Of a stretch of DNA of 64,000 nt, positions 7,582-17,389 are shown piece after piece. How positions within the stretch are numbered: the stretch's first letter is position 1; every line of letters starts with the position of its first letter. Below the pieces are notes generated by a model, which had not been told where the DNA came from, did no database searches, and saw nothing but the letters and a program-made list of their open reading frames with translations. Source of the stretch: an uncultured Negativicutes bacterium (GTDB lineage: Bacteria > Bacillota > Negativicutes > Veillonellales > Megasphaeraceae); assembly GCA_900752195.1 (NCBI GenBank), contig CAADUJ010000020.1, positions 66,656 to 130,655 on the forward strand. The letters run 5' to 3'. A program made the position numbers and the translations under genes.

Positions 7582-9237
7582 ATGAACAAGAACAAGTATA
7601 AAACGATGATAGCTGCCTTACTGCTTACGACGATAGGCAACATTCCAGCTTTAGCTGCAAGTCAGGATACGACGCCAGCTATTATTCCTGTAAATTTGAG
7701 TCAAGTCGTAAACGATGAAGGTGACGTGGCTTTTGTGACAAACGAAATCCGCCAGACTTCAGCGGATGCGAAGTCTCAAAAAAATAAAAAAAGTACTGTT
7801 ACGACAAAACCTGTTGCATCTACTATCGTGTCGGCCGTAACGGATCCTGCCGTTCCGGCAGAAGTGCGGGAAAGCCTGGCGACTACTATTACCGATGACA
7901 TGCAGCGCAGCGCTGAAAAACATGCCAAAGAAGGAAAAATAGACCCCGTTATCGTGATTGGACAAGTGCCGGAAGATGCGACGGTCAATCTGGATCTTCC
8001 CAGAACGGTGCAGATGGCCCTCGACTACAACCGCAATATCAAAATGACGAATTATGATTTGCAAAGTGCTGATTACGATATTACCGTTGCCAAGGCCGGA
8101 AAGATGCCTACTGTTACGTATGCCTGGGAAGGCGGTCGGTCGCGATCCATCGGCAATACTGGCGCCGTTACGATTGGCAATGCGTTTTCTAATGCATTTA
8201 ACGTATCCATTCCGCTTTATACAGGTGGCAAGGTAGAAAAACAAATCGCTAATGCAAAGCTTGGGAAAAAAGATGCGCAGGAAGAAGTATTAGATGTTGA
8301 ACAAGAAACAAAGCTTTCCGCCGTTGAAGGCTATTTTGCCCTCTTAGCATATAGAGAACTCCAAGACGTAGCGCATATGTCTGTTTCGAATTTGCAAGGC
8401 CATGTTGATAATGTAACGGCCCAGTTCAATGCAGGCACCGTTGCTAAACTGGATGTCCTCACGTCTAGTGTATCCCTGGCCGATGCCAAAACGACAGCCG
8501 TTACAGCTGATAACAACGTTGATGTGGCAGAAGCCAATTTAAATAATATTCTCGGTCTCCCTTTACAGACAAAGCTTGAATTAGCAGATCATCGGCTTCC
8601 TTTTGATTCCTATGATATTACGCTCCAGCAGGCCCTTGACTATGCTATGAAGTATCGTCCTGACGTCTTACAGGCTGCCCTTGCCGTCCAGGAAGCTGAA
8701 AACAGCATCGGCATCGCTCAGGCTGGCAATCGTCCTACTGTGTCTGTCGGAGCTGGCAATGGTTGGAAAGATGATGATTTTCCTGGCACAAGCAATCGGA
8801 ACTGGAGCATTTCTGGAGGCATTTCCTGGAGTCTGTGGGATGGCGGCAGTACTAATGCGAAGGTAAAGCAGGCGAAACTTGCTCTACTGAAAGCCCGGGA
8901 AAATGAACAAGCTGTACGTGAATCGGGACAACTTTCTGTCAAACAGGCGTACCTCAATTTGCGCAGTGCCTATCAGAAAGTCTTGTCTACGCAAGCCGCT
9001 ATTGCTCAGGCAGAAGAAGCCTTTAAGATTGCCCGCGTCCGTTATCAGGCTGGTGTCGGCATCAACCTGGATGTCCTCGATGCAGAATTGGATCTCGATC
9101 AAGCAAGGACGAATAATATCCAGGCTCTGTATGATTACAACGTAGGTATTGCGACACTGGAAAAAGAAATGGGCGTCGATGTCCGTTCTGGTGTAGTCCA
9201 TCCGTCCCTGCCTTTACAGACAACAATAAAAGCATAG
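7582..9237 (+). CDS. tolC: TolC-family outer-membrane efflux protein
   Basis: 551 residues with a signal peptide ending near ALAAS. After an unusual linker of about 110 residues rich in T, K and A, two outer-membrane efflux repeats follow, starting at VNLDLPRTVQMALDYNRNIK and QQALDYAMKYRPDVLQA, each with a long coiled coil (AKLDVLTSSVSLADA, GINLDVLDAELDLDQA). Ribosome site GGGGGGAC precedes the ATG. It lies 44 bases after mlaD and before tamB, which suggests a role in envelope lipid or drug export. No partner inner-membrane pump is adjacent other than MlaEFD, so the substrate is unknown. Confidence 0.88.
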   Translation: MNKNKYKTMIAALLLTTIGNIPALAASQDTTPAIIPVNLSQVVNDEGDVAFVTNEIRQTSADAKSQKNKKSTVTTKPVASTIVSAVTDPAVPAEVRESLATTITDDMQRSAEKHAKEGKIDPVIVIGQVPEDATVNLDLPRTVQMALDYNRNIKMTNYDLQSADYDITVAKAGKMPTVTYAWEGGRSRSIGNTGAVTIGNAFSNAFNVSIPLYTGGKVEKQIANAKLGKKDAQEEVLDVEQETKLSAVEGYFALLAYRELQDVAHMSVSNLQGHVDNVTAQFNAGTVAKLDVLTSSVSLADAKTTAVTADNNVDVAEANLNNILGLPLQTKLELADHRLPFDSYDITLQQALDYAMKYRPDVLQAALAVQEAENSIGIAQAGNRPTVSVGAGNGWKDDDFPGTSNRNWSISGGISWSLWDGGSTNAKVKQAKLALLKARENEQAVRESGQLSVKQAYLNLRSAYQKVLSTQAAIAQAEEAFKIARVRYQAGVGINLDVLDAELDLDQARTNNIQALYDYNVGIATLEKEMGVDVRSGVVHPSLPLQTTIKA

Positions 9238-9295
9238 GATTTGTCACAGTTTTGTATCATTTTCAAAGAATACAAAGAGAATTCTTGCATATTGC

Positions 9296-9324
9296 TTGAT
9301 TTTATATAATACCATAGGTACAAT
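9296..9324 (+). promoter_or_regulatory. candidate promoter before tamB
   Basis: TTGATT, 17-base spacer, TACAAT. A TATAAT at 9305-9310 lies within the spacer but has only a 14-base gap to the nearest TTGCAT. Moderate match; tamB may also be read through from tolC. Confidence 0.4.
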
Positions 9325-9363
9325 GAAGAGAGAATACATGAAGATGGTTCTCTCTTCTTTTTT
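9325..9363 (+). terminator. terminator-like hairpin between tolC and tamB
   Basis: A perfect 10-bp stem GAAGAGAGAA / TTCTCTCTTC with a 13-base loop is followed by six T. It would end or attenuate transcription coming from tolC; tamB starts only 18 bases later. Confidence 0.65.
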
Positions 9364-9380
9364 GAAATGGAGGACAGCCG

Positions 9381-12300
9381 ATGAAGAGAAAATGGCTTGC
9401 CCTCAGTGCAGTAATTGTCTTCGTATTTGCCGCTTGTTTTTCTTTTTGGATGGAAAAACCGGCACTTATGCAAAAACTGTCTGGGACGGTAATAGAAGAG
9501 GCAAACAATAAATTAAATGGTACGCTGACCATGGGTCAGCTCAATATATCCTGGACGGGGAACATCGTCATACAAGACCCGGTTATACGGGATGCACAAG
9601 GGAGACTCGTCGTCTCCAGTTCCTCTATGGTCATAGCCATCAATCCGTTTAAAGTCATTTCCTCGGCGTTGGATGGACACGTTGCCGGCGCTATCGAAGA
9701 GGTGAATATGGAATCACCGGAGTTGCACATGTGGCAGAACGGGCAGGACAATACGTGGAATATAGAGACACTCATAAAGACTTCGTCATCATCGCAAGAA
9801 GCTGGTTTCAGGGCAAACATCAATCTCTACGATGGCACCGTTCGGGCGCGACTGGCTAATGGGACCGTCCTTGTCGGCAACGATGTAAACGGGCTGGTAT
9901 CCTTTACGGAATATCCGTCTATAAAGGGAACTCTTTCTGCTACCATTGATGACCATGATGTGACGGCAAAGGGAACCTATCGGTCTTCACGGGACTATGC
10001 CGTCACCGTACAAGGTGATCGTATAGAGGCGTCTTACGTTGCACCTTTTATCCCGGACGGGACAAATCTCACGATTGATGATGGCCATATTGATCATATC
10101 CGCGTAGACATCGGTCAGTCTCACAGGGGGCAGACACTCCGTGGCAAAGCTGATATCGAAGGCGGAGCAGGTACGGCGTATGGCATGAAGTTTGATAATC
10201 TTGCCGGTCATGTTTTTTTTGATCAGCACAGCGTCACGTACGACACTCTTTCTGTCGACATTAATGGTCAGACAATCCATTCTTCCGGCGAAGTAACGCT
10301 CGATTCGGATACACCGGTCTTCACTCTTACCGTAGAGGGCCCTTACATTGACGTAGGCGCTTTTTCCGATTCCCTCGGTGTACCTGTAACGGGTACGGCA
10401 GCCATAAAAGGGAAACTCTGGGGCACTGCTGACGACATGAATGGGACTGTTACTATGGAAGCGCCGTGGCTTTCGTATGAGGGTCTTGCGATTCACGATG
10501 GCGCCTTAGAAGCGGCTCTTTCTCACGGTGTAGTGGAAGTGGAACGACTCGATGTAGGCGTTGCCGGAGGTTCTCTTCGTGCTACCGGGTCCTATGATAT
10601 TCATACGGGCAAGATGAAAGGCTCTTTTACAGCGGATGCGATTCATGCCGAAGAGATTCCGCAAGTCCCCGTATCCATCGTGGGGACTGTATCGGGAACT
10701 GGTGATGTCCGTGGCGACGTACACGACATCAATAGCTTGCAAGGCAGAGGTACTTTTCATGTCGACGGTCTGTCTTATAATGGACTTACTTGTGATAGCG
10801 CCGATGTACAGGCAAGTTATAGCGATGGCATAGCGTATATCCATAGTCTTACAGCTTCTATTGGCGACGGATCTTTTTATGCGGCTGGTTCATATGATAC
10901 GCAAAAAAGTGCCATGGATATCGCATTTTCGGCGACAAATCTACCCCTTTCACTGGCTTCTTCCTATATAGGTGTCCCCGTGGAGGGGGTCGTATCGGCA
11001 GCTGGCTACGTAACGGGGACAGGACCTGATATGGATGTCCAGTTCCATGGTTCCAATGGTTCAATTAAGGGGATGGCTTTTGATACGATTGATGGAGCTC
11101 TGCGTAAAGAAGGACCTGTTGTCACCATTAGCAATACTGTCTGGCGTTATGTAGATGGTACCCATGAAGGCTCTGGCACGATCAACATGGATACAGGAGC
11201 CTTGAACCTCACAGTCGCGACAAAACATATGCGTCTGGAACGTCTCCTCGATGGAGTAGGAAAGACAGATTTTCCCTTGACGGGGTGGGCCGACAATACA
11301 CTGTATATTACGGGAACGATGGAAAACCCAAAAGCAAAGGGATCGTTCTATCTTCATGATGGTTCTGGCTATGGCTATCTGTATAAGACCATCCAAAGTG
11401 ACTATGAATTCCACGGTGGCACGGTGTATTTTTACAATGGCTCTATGTCTTCATATGATGCGGATATTATGTTTTCTGGTTCTGTAGGGGATACTCTAAA
11501 TGTAGATATTGATGGTTCCCATATGGACATAGCGCGTATTTCGCCGAAAAAAGGGCCGCAACGTTCGGGCATCATGAATGTCCATGCTCATGTAGGCGGG
11601 ACGCTCCAAAATCCTACGGCGTCTGGTACGCTCCGGGCACCATCATTGCTCCTGAATGGAATGACATTTACTGATGTGAGCGGTGATGTCGGGTATTATG
11701 GCGGCATTCTGCGTCTTTCGGATTTCCACTTTTCTGTTAATGGCGGCACGTTTTCCATGAATGGTGGCTATAATCCGTCTAATAGATGGATCATGGCAAG
11801 AGCATCTATGAAATCGGGCGATGTCGGTTCATTCCTGAAACTGGCGGGACTGACGACAGCCAAAATGGAAGGTCGCATAGACGGTGATCTTTCCATCGAT
11901 GGGACTGTCGAAAATCCCCGTGGCCGTCTGACAGGCCAGTTGACACAGGCTACAATTGGTGATAAGCCTGTAGAACCGACGGACATTGATATTCAATATG
12001 AAGATAATACCATCGATATCCATAAGCTGGCATTACACGTCGATGATGGCGTTATTGCCGCTCAAGGAACTTATGGGTTCCAAGGCGATGTGAAGATGCA
12101 GGTGGCAGCCCGCAATTTCTCTGCAAAGGTATTGCAAGATCTCATTGGCCGTCAGGACCTGGATATCGATACCCGCATCGATGCTGTTGCAAATTTGAGC
12201 GGTCAGGGAAAACGGCCGAATGCCGATGTGTCGCTCCAGTTACATGGCGGTACGATAAAAGGCATATCTTTCACAGATATGTATGCCTTACTAAACGTGT

Positions 12301-13676
12301 ACGATGGCATGATTACCATTGATCAGGCCTATGTCGAACGGTCTCCATATAAACTGAGCGCAGTCGGTTCTATTCCTGTAGCAGCTGTGACAGGGGAACG
12401 GACGTCTGAATCTATGAATGTAGCCATCACGTTTGATCATGCCGGATTGGATATCCTTACGTTCCTGACGCCGTGGATTACATCGGCAACGGGGCCACTT
12501 GAAGGGTCCTTGCAGCTGAAAGGAACGGCAGCACAACCCTTATTATATGGCTCTCTTGGCGTTACTGACGGCACGGTATCCATTAAGTCTGTTCGCTATC
12601 CTCTGAGCCGCATTCGCGGAAGCGTCGAGTTTAATGGACAATCGGCTACTTTTTCCGCATCAGGCCAGATGGATAAAGAAAAAGCATCCCATGCAGGTAC
12701 GGTCGTCCTTTCGGCAAATGCGCAATGGGAAGGTTGGACGCCGACCTACTATGAAGGAACCATACAAGCAGACCGGCTCAATATAGAATCGCCCTTTTTT
12801 ACAGGTCCTTTGACAGGAGTCCTGTCGATCCAGCAAGGCGAAGAACGACCTGTCCTTTCAGGCGATGTGACTATTTCCAACACGACCCTCGACGTGCCTT
12901 TCGCCTTTCGTTCATCTGATGAACCGATGGATCTGGGGCTTGATTTTACGTTGACCTTAGGGGATAAGGTGCGCTTTTATAATGCAGCCTTATATGATCT
13001 GACGGCAACGGGATCAGCCCATTTTGGCGGCACCGTCGCTCATCCACATGTCACTGGCAGCTATAAGGCGGAACGGGGTATAATCCACTATCTCGATACG
13101 AATTTCCGTATCCAACAGGCAGAAGCTTCCTTTGGCTTTCCTGATACGTTCCTGCCGAAAGTCAACGTGGAAGCCGTGACCCGTGTAGGCCAGTACAATG
13201 TACTCCTTAACCTTCGTGGCCCTGCTGACAACATGGATATGATGCTCCGATCCAATCCGCCGCTGACAAAAAATCAAATCGTATCCCTCATTACCTTGCA
13301 CAATGGTGGTATGAAGAATGATAGTTCTATTGATTCAAAAGAAGTAAATGGTCTCGTCGGTACGGGTATCCGCATGACCTTGAACAGCCTTGGCATTACG
13401 CAGGGATTGGAAAAGGTCCTCAAACTCGATAAACTTACCGTGACAACAGGCTCTCTTGATTATCAGGATGAAAAGGCCGATGTAGGGGATGATTACTATA
13501 ATATTGAAATGGGTAAGTACATCATGAACAATTTCATGGTCACAGCTGCATTTGGCCTTAATCATGATGATAACCGCTTTGGCTTTGAATACACGCCGAA
13601 TCGTTTCGGTATTGCCGCATGGAAATCGAATGACGATAGTTTCATTGGCGGCGTGTACCGGTTCAACTTCCATTAA
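9381..13676 (+). CDS. tamB: TamB-family intermembrane bridge protein
   Basis: 1431-residue AsmA/TamB-type protein. One N-terminal membrane helix (about 5-25) anchors it in the inner membrane; the rest is a very long run of short beta repeats with many G, D, T and V residues, and the conserved TamB C-terminal domain covers roughly the last 350 residues (ASGSAHFGGTVAHPHVTGSY, LRSNPPLTKNQIVSLITL, near-terminal NRFGFEYTPNRFGI). Such proteins form a groove that lets phospholipid cross the periplasm. Location after mlaEFD-tolC and before bamA fits that role. Ribosome site GGAGGAC precedes the ATG. Confidence 0.92.
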   Translation: MKRKWLALSAVIVFVFAACFSFWMEKPALMQKLSGTVIEEANNKLNGTLTMGQLNISWTGNIVIQDPVIRDAQGRLVVSSSSMVIAINPFKVISSALDGHVAGAIEEVNMESPELHMWQNGQDNTWNIETLIKTSSSSQEAGFRANINLYDGTVRARLANGTVLVGNDVNGLVSFTEYPSIKGTLSATIDDHDVTAKGTYRSSRDYAVTVQGDRIEASYVAPFIPDGTNLTIDDGHIDHIRVDIGQSHRGQTLRGKADIEGGAGTAYGMKFDNLAGHVFFDQHSVTYDTLSVDINGQTIHSSGEVTLDSDTPVFTLTVEGPYIDVGAFSDSLGVPVTGTAAIKGKLWGTADDMNGTVTMEAPWLSYEGLAIHDGALEAALSHGVVEVERLDVGVAGGSLRATGSYDIHTGKMKGSFTADAIHAEEIPQVPVSIVGTVSGTGDVRGDVHDINSLQGRGTFHVDGLSYNGLTCDSADVQASYSDGIAYIHSLTASIGDGSFYAAGSYDTQKSAMDIAFSATNLPLSLASSYIGVPVEGVVSAAGYVTGTGPDMDVQFHGSNGSIKGMAFDTIDGALRKEGPVVTISNTVWRYVDGTHEGSGTINMDTGALNLTVATKHMRLERLLDGVGKTDFPLTGWADNTLYITGTMENPKAKGSFYLHDGSGYGYLYKTIQSDYEFHGGTVYFYNGSMSSYDADIMFSGSVGDTLNVDIDGSHMDIARISPKKGPQRSGIMNVHAHVGGTLQNPTASGTLRAPSLLLNGMTFTDVSGDVGYYGGILRLSDFHFSVNGGTFSMNGGYNPSNRWIMARASMKSGDVGSFLKLAGLTTAKMEGRIDGDLSIDGTVENPRGRLTGQLTQATIGDKPVEPTDIDIQYEDNTIDIHKLALHVDDGVIAAQGTYGFQGDVKMQVAARNFSAKVLQDLIGRQDLDIDTRIDAVANLSGQGKRPNADVSLQLHGGTIKGISFTDMYALLNVYDGMITIDQAYVERSPYKLSAVGSIPVAAVTGERTSESMNVAITFDHAGLDILTFLTPWITSATGPLEGSLQLKGTAAQPLLYGSLGVTDGTVSIKSVRYPLSRIRGSVEFNGQSATFSASGQMDKEKASHAGTVVLSANAQWEGWTPTYYEGTIQADRLNIESPFFTGPLTGVLSIQQGEERPVLSGDVTISNTTLDVPFAFRSSDEPMDLGLDFTLTLGDKVRFYNAALYDLTATGSAHFGGTVAHPHVTGSYKAERGIIHYLDTNFRIQQAEASFGFPDTFLPKVNVEAVTRVGQYNVLLNLRGPADNMDMMLRSNPPLTKNQIVSLITLHNGGMKNDSSIDSKEVNGLVGTGIRMTLNSLGITQGLEKVLKLDKLTVTTGSLDYQDEKADVGDDYYNIEMGKYIMNNFMVTAAFGLNHDDNRFGFEYTPNRFGIAAWKSNDDSFIGGVYRFNFH

Positions 13677-13682
13677 GGGGCG

Positions 13683-14330
13683 ATGATAGTGTTAGAACAA
13701 TATTTAGAAGAACTGAAAAAAATAGAGCTCCTTACGCCGGAAGAAGAGCGAGCGTTATGGATTGCGTATAAGGATAAAGGCGATGGCGACAGCCGTCGCC
13801 GCCTTATTGAGCAATATCAGCCTCTCGTGTTTAAAGAAGTCATGCGTTGGCACATTCAGGGCGATGTCATACAAGATGCCCTTCAAGAAGGCACTCTCGG
13901 ACTGATTGAGGCAGTAGAACGCTATGATTACAAGCGTAATGTGGCTTTTTCTATCTTTGCAGTCCATCGCATCCGTGGTGAAGTGCTCGATTTTCTAAAG
14001 CGTGAGCAAAAGGGGGCGGCCGTTTCTATGGACGAACCTGATGAAATGGGATTGACCATTGGCGATCAACTTGCCGATGGCAGCGATGACCTGGCGGACC
14101 AGGCGGGAAGAAAAATCCTTATTGAGCACGTCACATCATTGTTGGGCAGACTTCCCCAAAAGGAACAACTTGTCGTGGAAGGGGTATACCTGAAGGATAC
14201 ACAGCAAAAGACACTTGCCAGAGACATGGATGTGAGCCTTCCGTACGTTTATCGGTTACAAAAGCGTGGTATTCGGCGCGTGCGAGGAATGCTGAGTCGC
14301 TTTATTCATGACAGTAAAGACAATTCCTGA
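13683..14330 (+). CDS. sigma-70 family RNA polymerase sigma factor
   Basis: 215 residues. Region 2 runs about 45-105 (YQPLVFKEVMRW, DALQEGTLGLIEAVERYDYKRNVAFSIFAVHRIRGEVLDFL) with the core-binding and -10 recognition helices; region 4 is about 150-205 with a helix-turn-helix (TQQKTLARDMDVSLPYVYRLQKRGIRRV). Region 1.1 is absent and region 3 is short, as in alternative sigma factors of the FliA/SigF/SigK type. AAGGGG sits just upstream of the ATG, six bases after tamB, so it is part of the envelope transcript. Target promoters are unknown; a link to envelope gene control is inference from position. Confidence 0.85.
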   Translation: MIVLEQYLEELKKIELLTPEEERALWIAYKDKGDGDSRRRLIEQYQPLVFKEVMRWHIQGDVIQDALQEGTLGLIEAVERYDYKRNVAFSIFAVHRIRGEVLDFLKREQKGAAVSMDEPDEMGLTIGDQLADGSDDLADQAGRKILIEHVTSLLGRLPQKEQLVVEGVYLKDTQQKTLARDMDVSLPYVYRLQKRGIRRVRGMLSRFIHDSKDNS

Positions 14331-14483
14331 AAGATAATGAAAAGAAAAAGAGCTAAAAACAAGCGAAATTTGGAGAAATATTATATAATGATAAGGTAAT
14401 GCCTTGAATTTACTTTGTATGACGTGGTTATGTTTTGCTATTCTTTCAGGATTGTATACACATCCTTGGAAGGAGGGAAGTGG

Positions 14484-15059
14484 ATGGCAACGTCGGGGAA
14501 AGACAAAGCTGAAAAGGTTCGCACTGCGAAAAAATGGTTGTCAAAGGCGGAAGCGTCATTTGATGACAATGCCGATGTGAGGGGCGAATTGAATTTGATG
14601 CTTGCCGAAGCGGAAATGAAAAATCTCCGCAAAAATCACGACACAGGGAAAAACGTGCGCACTCTTTTGGCTCTCGGTGTTGCCATTGTCCTTGCAGGTG
14701 CGGTGTGGCAACTTCACGGATGGCTTTGGGAAGGCAATCAACCTGAGACTGCTACAGTAGAGCAACGCGCAGTGACACCTGTTACGACATCTGCTGCATC
14801 GCCGAATTCTACACATGACCAAGAAACTACGGCAGTTGTGCTGTCAGAAACGGCGGGAGAAGATAGCGTATCTCCACCACCTGCTATAGAAAAAACAACG
14901 TTACAAAAGGCTGATACAGAGGCGGCGCCTGTCCCACAAGAACAGGCCGTTACTGTAACACATACAGCACCTGTCAGGGAAAAGGTATTGACAAACCGGC
15001 AGGTCCAGGACGCCGTACAGGATGCACGCCATACGCTGCGTGGTACGGGAACGAAATGA
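14484..15059 (+). CDS. unknown single-span membrane protein with Thr/Pro/Ala-rich outer tail
   Basis: 191 residues with no family I recognise. Residues 1-58 are charged and cytoplasmic in character, 60-80 form one membrane helix (LLALGVAIVLAGAVWQLHGW), 85-160 are low complexity rich in T, P, A, E and V, and the last 30 residues (NRQVQDAVQDARHTLRG) look helical. Bitopic topology with the tail in the periplasm is inferred. The ATG at 14484 follows GGAGGGAAGTGG; an in-frame start at 14415 has no ribosome site. It sits 15 bases before bamA, so a role near outer-membrane assembly is possible but unproven. Confidence 0.65.
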   Translation: MATSGKDKAEKVRTAKKWLSKAEASFDDNADVRGELNLMLAEAEMKNLRKNHDTGKNVRTLLALGVAIVLAGAVWQLHGWLWEGNQPETATVEQRAVTPVTTSAASPNSTHDQETTAVVLSETAGEDSVSPPPAIEKTTLQKADTEAAPVPQEQAVTVTHTAPVREKVLTNRQVQDAVQDARHTLRGTGTK

Positions 15060-15074
15060 CATTGGAGGGTTTTT

Positions 15075-17363
15075 ATGAATACACGGAACAAAAAGCTTCT
15101 TCTCACGATGATTACGAGCACTATGCTTTCTTGCCCAGTGTGGGCGGCTGATACGACAGGCTATGACGCCGCAACGGGTCAGCAAGTGGAAAATACTGTT
15201 TCTTCGACAAAGATGTCGGCTCAGGAAGAAGCAAAGCCAGCCGCCGTCAATGCGGTAATTACCAGCCCGAATTCGCAGGAAACGGCAGAAGCCATTAAAA
15301 ATGCAAAATCCGGCCTGACAGGGTATGAAACAGATGAACAACTGGCAGCGATCGCAAGTGGTCAGACTCCAGAATCAGTTCGTTCCTCAGCAGAACAAGA
15401 ACAGGTCCAAAAGATTACGCAAGCCGAAGAAGAACGAAAAAATCAGGTAGCTAAATCGGTTATTAGCGGGAATACAGGATATGAACAAGGTACCGTCGGT
15501 ACGGAAGAATCGGCACAGGAACAGGGACTTCCCGGTACATCCGTTTCGTATGTAGGAAACCTTGGCGACGTTCAGATCGATAATACGGTGCCCCAATATC
15601 CTATGGCTGTCGTACCGACTGGCCAGGAAGGACTCCTGTCCTATGCCAATAGCATTACCGATGAATCGTTGGCACCGTATACCAACAAAGTAGCGACGTC
15701 TGTCACGATTAGCCCAGTCCCGGATAAGGCAATTGAAAGTGCTCTCTTGCCGCGTTTGGCCATGCGTGTCGGCGATGCCATTAGCCCGGAATATATCCGG
15801 CACGACGTCAATATTATCGGTTCGACAGGCCTCTTTTCGACGGTTACTCCGACGATGACGAATGTCCCTGAAGGCGTTGCCCTCAATTATACTGTTCAGA
15901 TGAATCCTATCGTCAACGATGTGGATATCGTCGGCAATGAATCGTATAAGACAGATGAACTGAAGGCCATGGTTCCCTTTGTAGCCGGTTCGCCTATTAA
16001 TAGCACCTTAATCAGTAAGGCTGTTTCCGATATTAATGCAAAATATGCTAAAGATGGCTATCTCTACAGCCACGTATCGAATGCAACCCTCGATGACAAG
16101 GGAATCCTCCATATTGGCATTACAGAATGCCACTTAGAAGATGTCACTGTCCGGGGTAATACGAAGACAAAGACCCGTGTCGTCACGCGGGAAGTCCGCA
16201 TGAAGAAAGGCGATGTCTTTAATCGTGCAGCTGCCAGCCGAAGCATCGAACGTATTTATAATACGGGCTATTTTGAAGATATCAATGTCCGCATGTTGCC
16301 AGGTAAGAAAAACCCAAATGATGTCATTATGGAAATCGATGTTGTCGAAGCTAAGACGGGTCAGGTATCCATCGGCGGTGGGTATTCCGAATCGAATGGC
16401 TTTGTGGCTCTCTTAGGATTATCAGAATCTAATTTCCGCGGTACCGGTGACAAAGTTGCCATTAACTGGGAATTTGGCGGTGAAACTGATTCCAATAAAA
16501 ACTATACATTCTCCTATACGCATCCTTGGCTTAATGACCATGGTGATTCCATTGGTTTCAGCATTTTTGACCGCGAATACGATTATGAAGACTATGATGA
16601 AGACGGCGATTCCGTAGCCGACTATGACCGGGAAACGAAAGGCTTTAACGTGACGTACGGCCGCGTCCGCAGCGAATACGTCAGCGATTATGTCACATTA
16701 GAAACGAAGAAGACAGAATATAAAGATTATAACAGTGGATATAATTATCGTGACTGGCAGGATGATACATCGTTGCCATCTGTATATCGCAATTATCTCG
16801 ATAATAACTTCGGTCGTACAAACAGCATGACCTGGTCCCACGTATTCGATAACCGTGATAACGTTTATGATCCGACGCGAGGCAAACGCTTGTCCTTCAC
16901 CGGCACTTGGGCAGGCCACGGCTTAGGCGGCGACTTCGATTATTACAAATTCACAGTTGAAAACCGCCTCTACTATAAAGTCGGCAGCAAGCACGTCATC
17001 GCTGTACGGCTTCTCGGCGGTATCGCAACGGGCGATATGCCCTATTCGGACCTCTTTACTTTAGGTGGTGCCGATACGCTCCGTGGTTTTGAAGATGATG
17101 AATTCCGCGGTGATAAGATGTATGCAGCCACTGTTGAATACCGGTATCCTATTGCCAAGAAAATTCAAGGCGTAATATTCACTGATGCAGGTGCAGCCTG
17201 GGGCGGTACGGAAAACGTTCCCTGGTATCATGATAACGAAGACCTCCATGCGTCTGTAGGTCTTGGGTTCCGCATCACTACACCGATTGGACCGATTCGC
17301 CTTGACTATGGTGTTGGCGACGAAGGCGGTAAATTCCACTTCAGCTTTGGCGGTAAATTCTAA
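15075..17363 (+). CDS. bamA: BamA/Omp85 outer-membrane protein assembly factor
   Basis: 762 residues. Signal peptide ends near VWAAD. Residues about 27-200 are a polar extension with three copies of a TGY motif (TTGYDAATG, LTGYETDEQ, NTGYEQGTV). POTRA-type repeats follow (about 210-430; for example VNDVDIVGNESYKTDELKAM and LEDVTVRGNTKTKTRVVTRE), then an Omp85 barrel with the lid motif region LGGADTLRGFEDDEFRG near 680 and the typical end FHFSFGGKF. It inserts barrel proteins into the outer membrane. Ribosome site GGAGG lies upstream of the ATG. Followed directly by an unknown exported protein and Skp-like chaperones. Confidence 0.93.
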   Translation: MNTRNKKLLLTMITSTMLSCPVWAADTTGYDAATGQQVENTVSSTKMSAQEEAKPAAVNAVITSPNSQETAEAIKNAKSGLTGYETDEQLAAIASGQTPESVRSSAEQEQVQKITQAEEERKNQVAKSVISGNTGYEQGTVGTEESAQEQGLPGTSVSYVGNLGDVQIDNTVPQYPMAVVPTGQEGLLSYANSITDESLAPYTNKVATSVTISPVPDKAIESALLPRLAMRVGDAISPEYIRHDVNIIGSTGLFSTVTPTMTNVPEGVALNYTVQMNPIVNDVDIVGNESYKTDELKAMVPFVAGSPINSTLISKAVSDINAKYAKDGYLYSHVSNATLDDKGILHIGITECHLEDVTVRGNTKTKTRVVTREVRMKKGDVFNRAAASRSIERIYNTGYFEDINVRMLPGKKNPNDVIMEIDVVEAKTGQVSIGGGYSESNGFVALLGLSESNFRGTGDKVAINWEFGGETDSNKNYTFSYTHPWLNDHGDSIGFSIFDREYDYEDYDEDGDSVADYDRETKGFNVTYGRVRSEYVSDYVTLETKKTEYKDYNSGYNYRDWQDDTSLPSVYRNYLDNNFGRTNSMTWSHVFDNRDNVYDPTRGKRLSFTGTWAGHGLGGDFDYYKFTVENRLYYKVGSKHVIAVRLLGGIATGDMPYSDLFTLGGADTLRGFEDDEFRGDKMYAATVEYRYPIAKKIQGVIFTDAGAAWGGTENVPWYHDNEDLHASVGLGFRITTPIGPIRLDYGVGDEGGKFHFSFGGKF

Positions 17364-17389
17364 TACGTCAACGATAGGTGGGGTAATCT

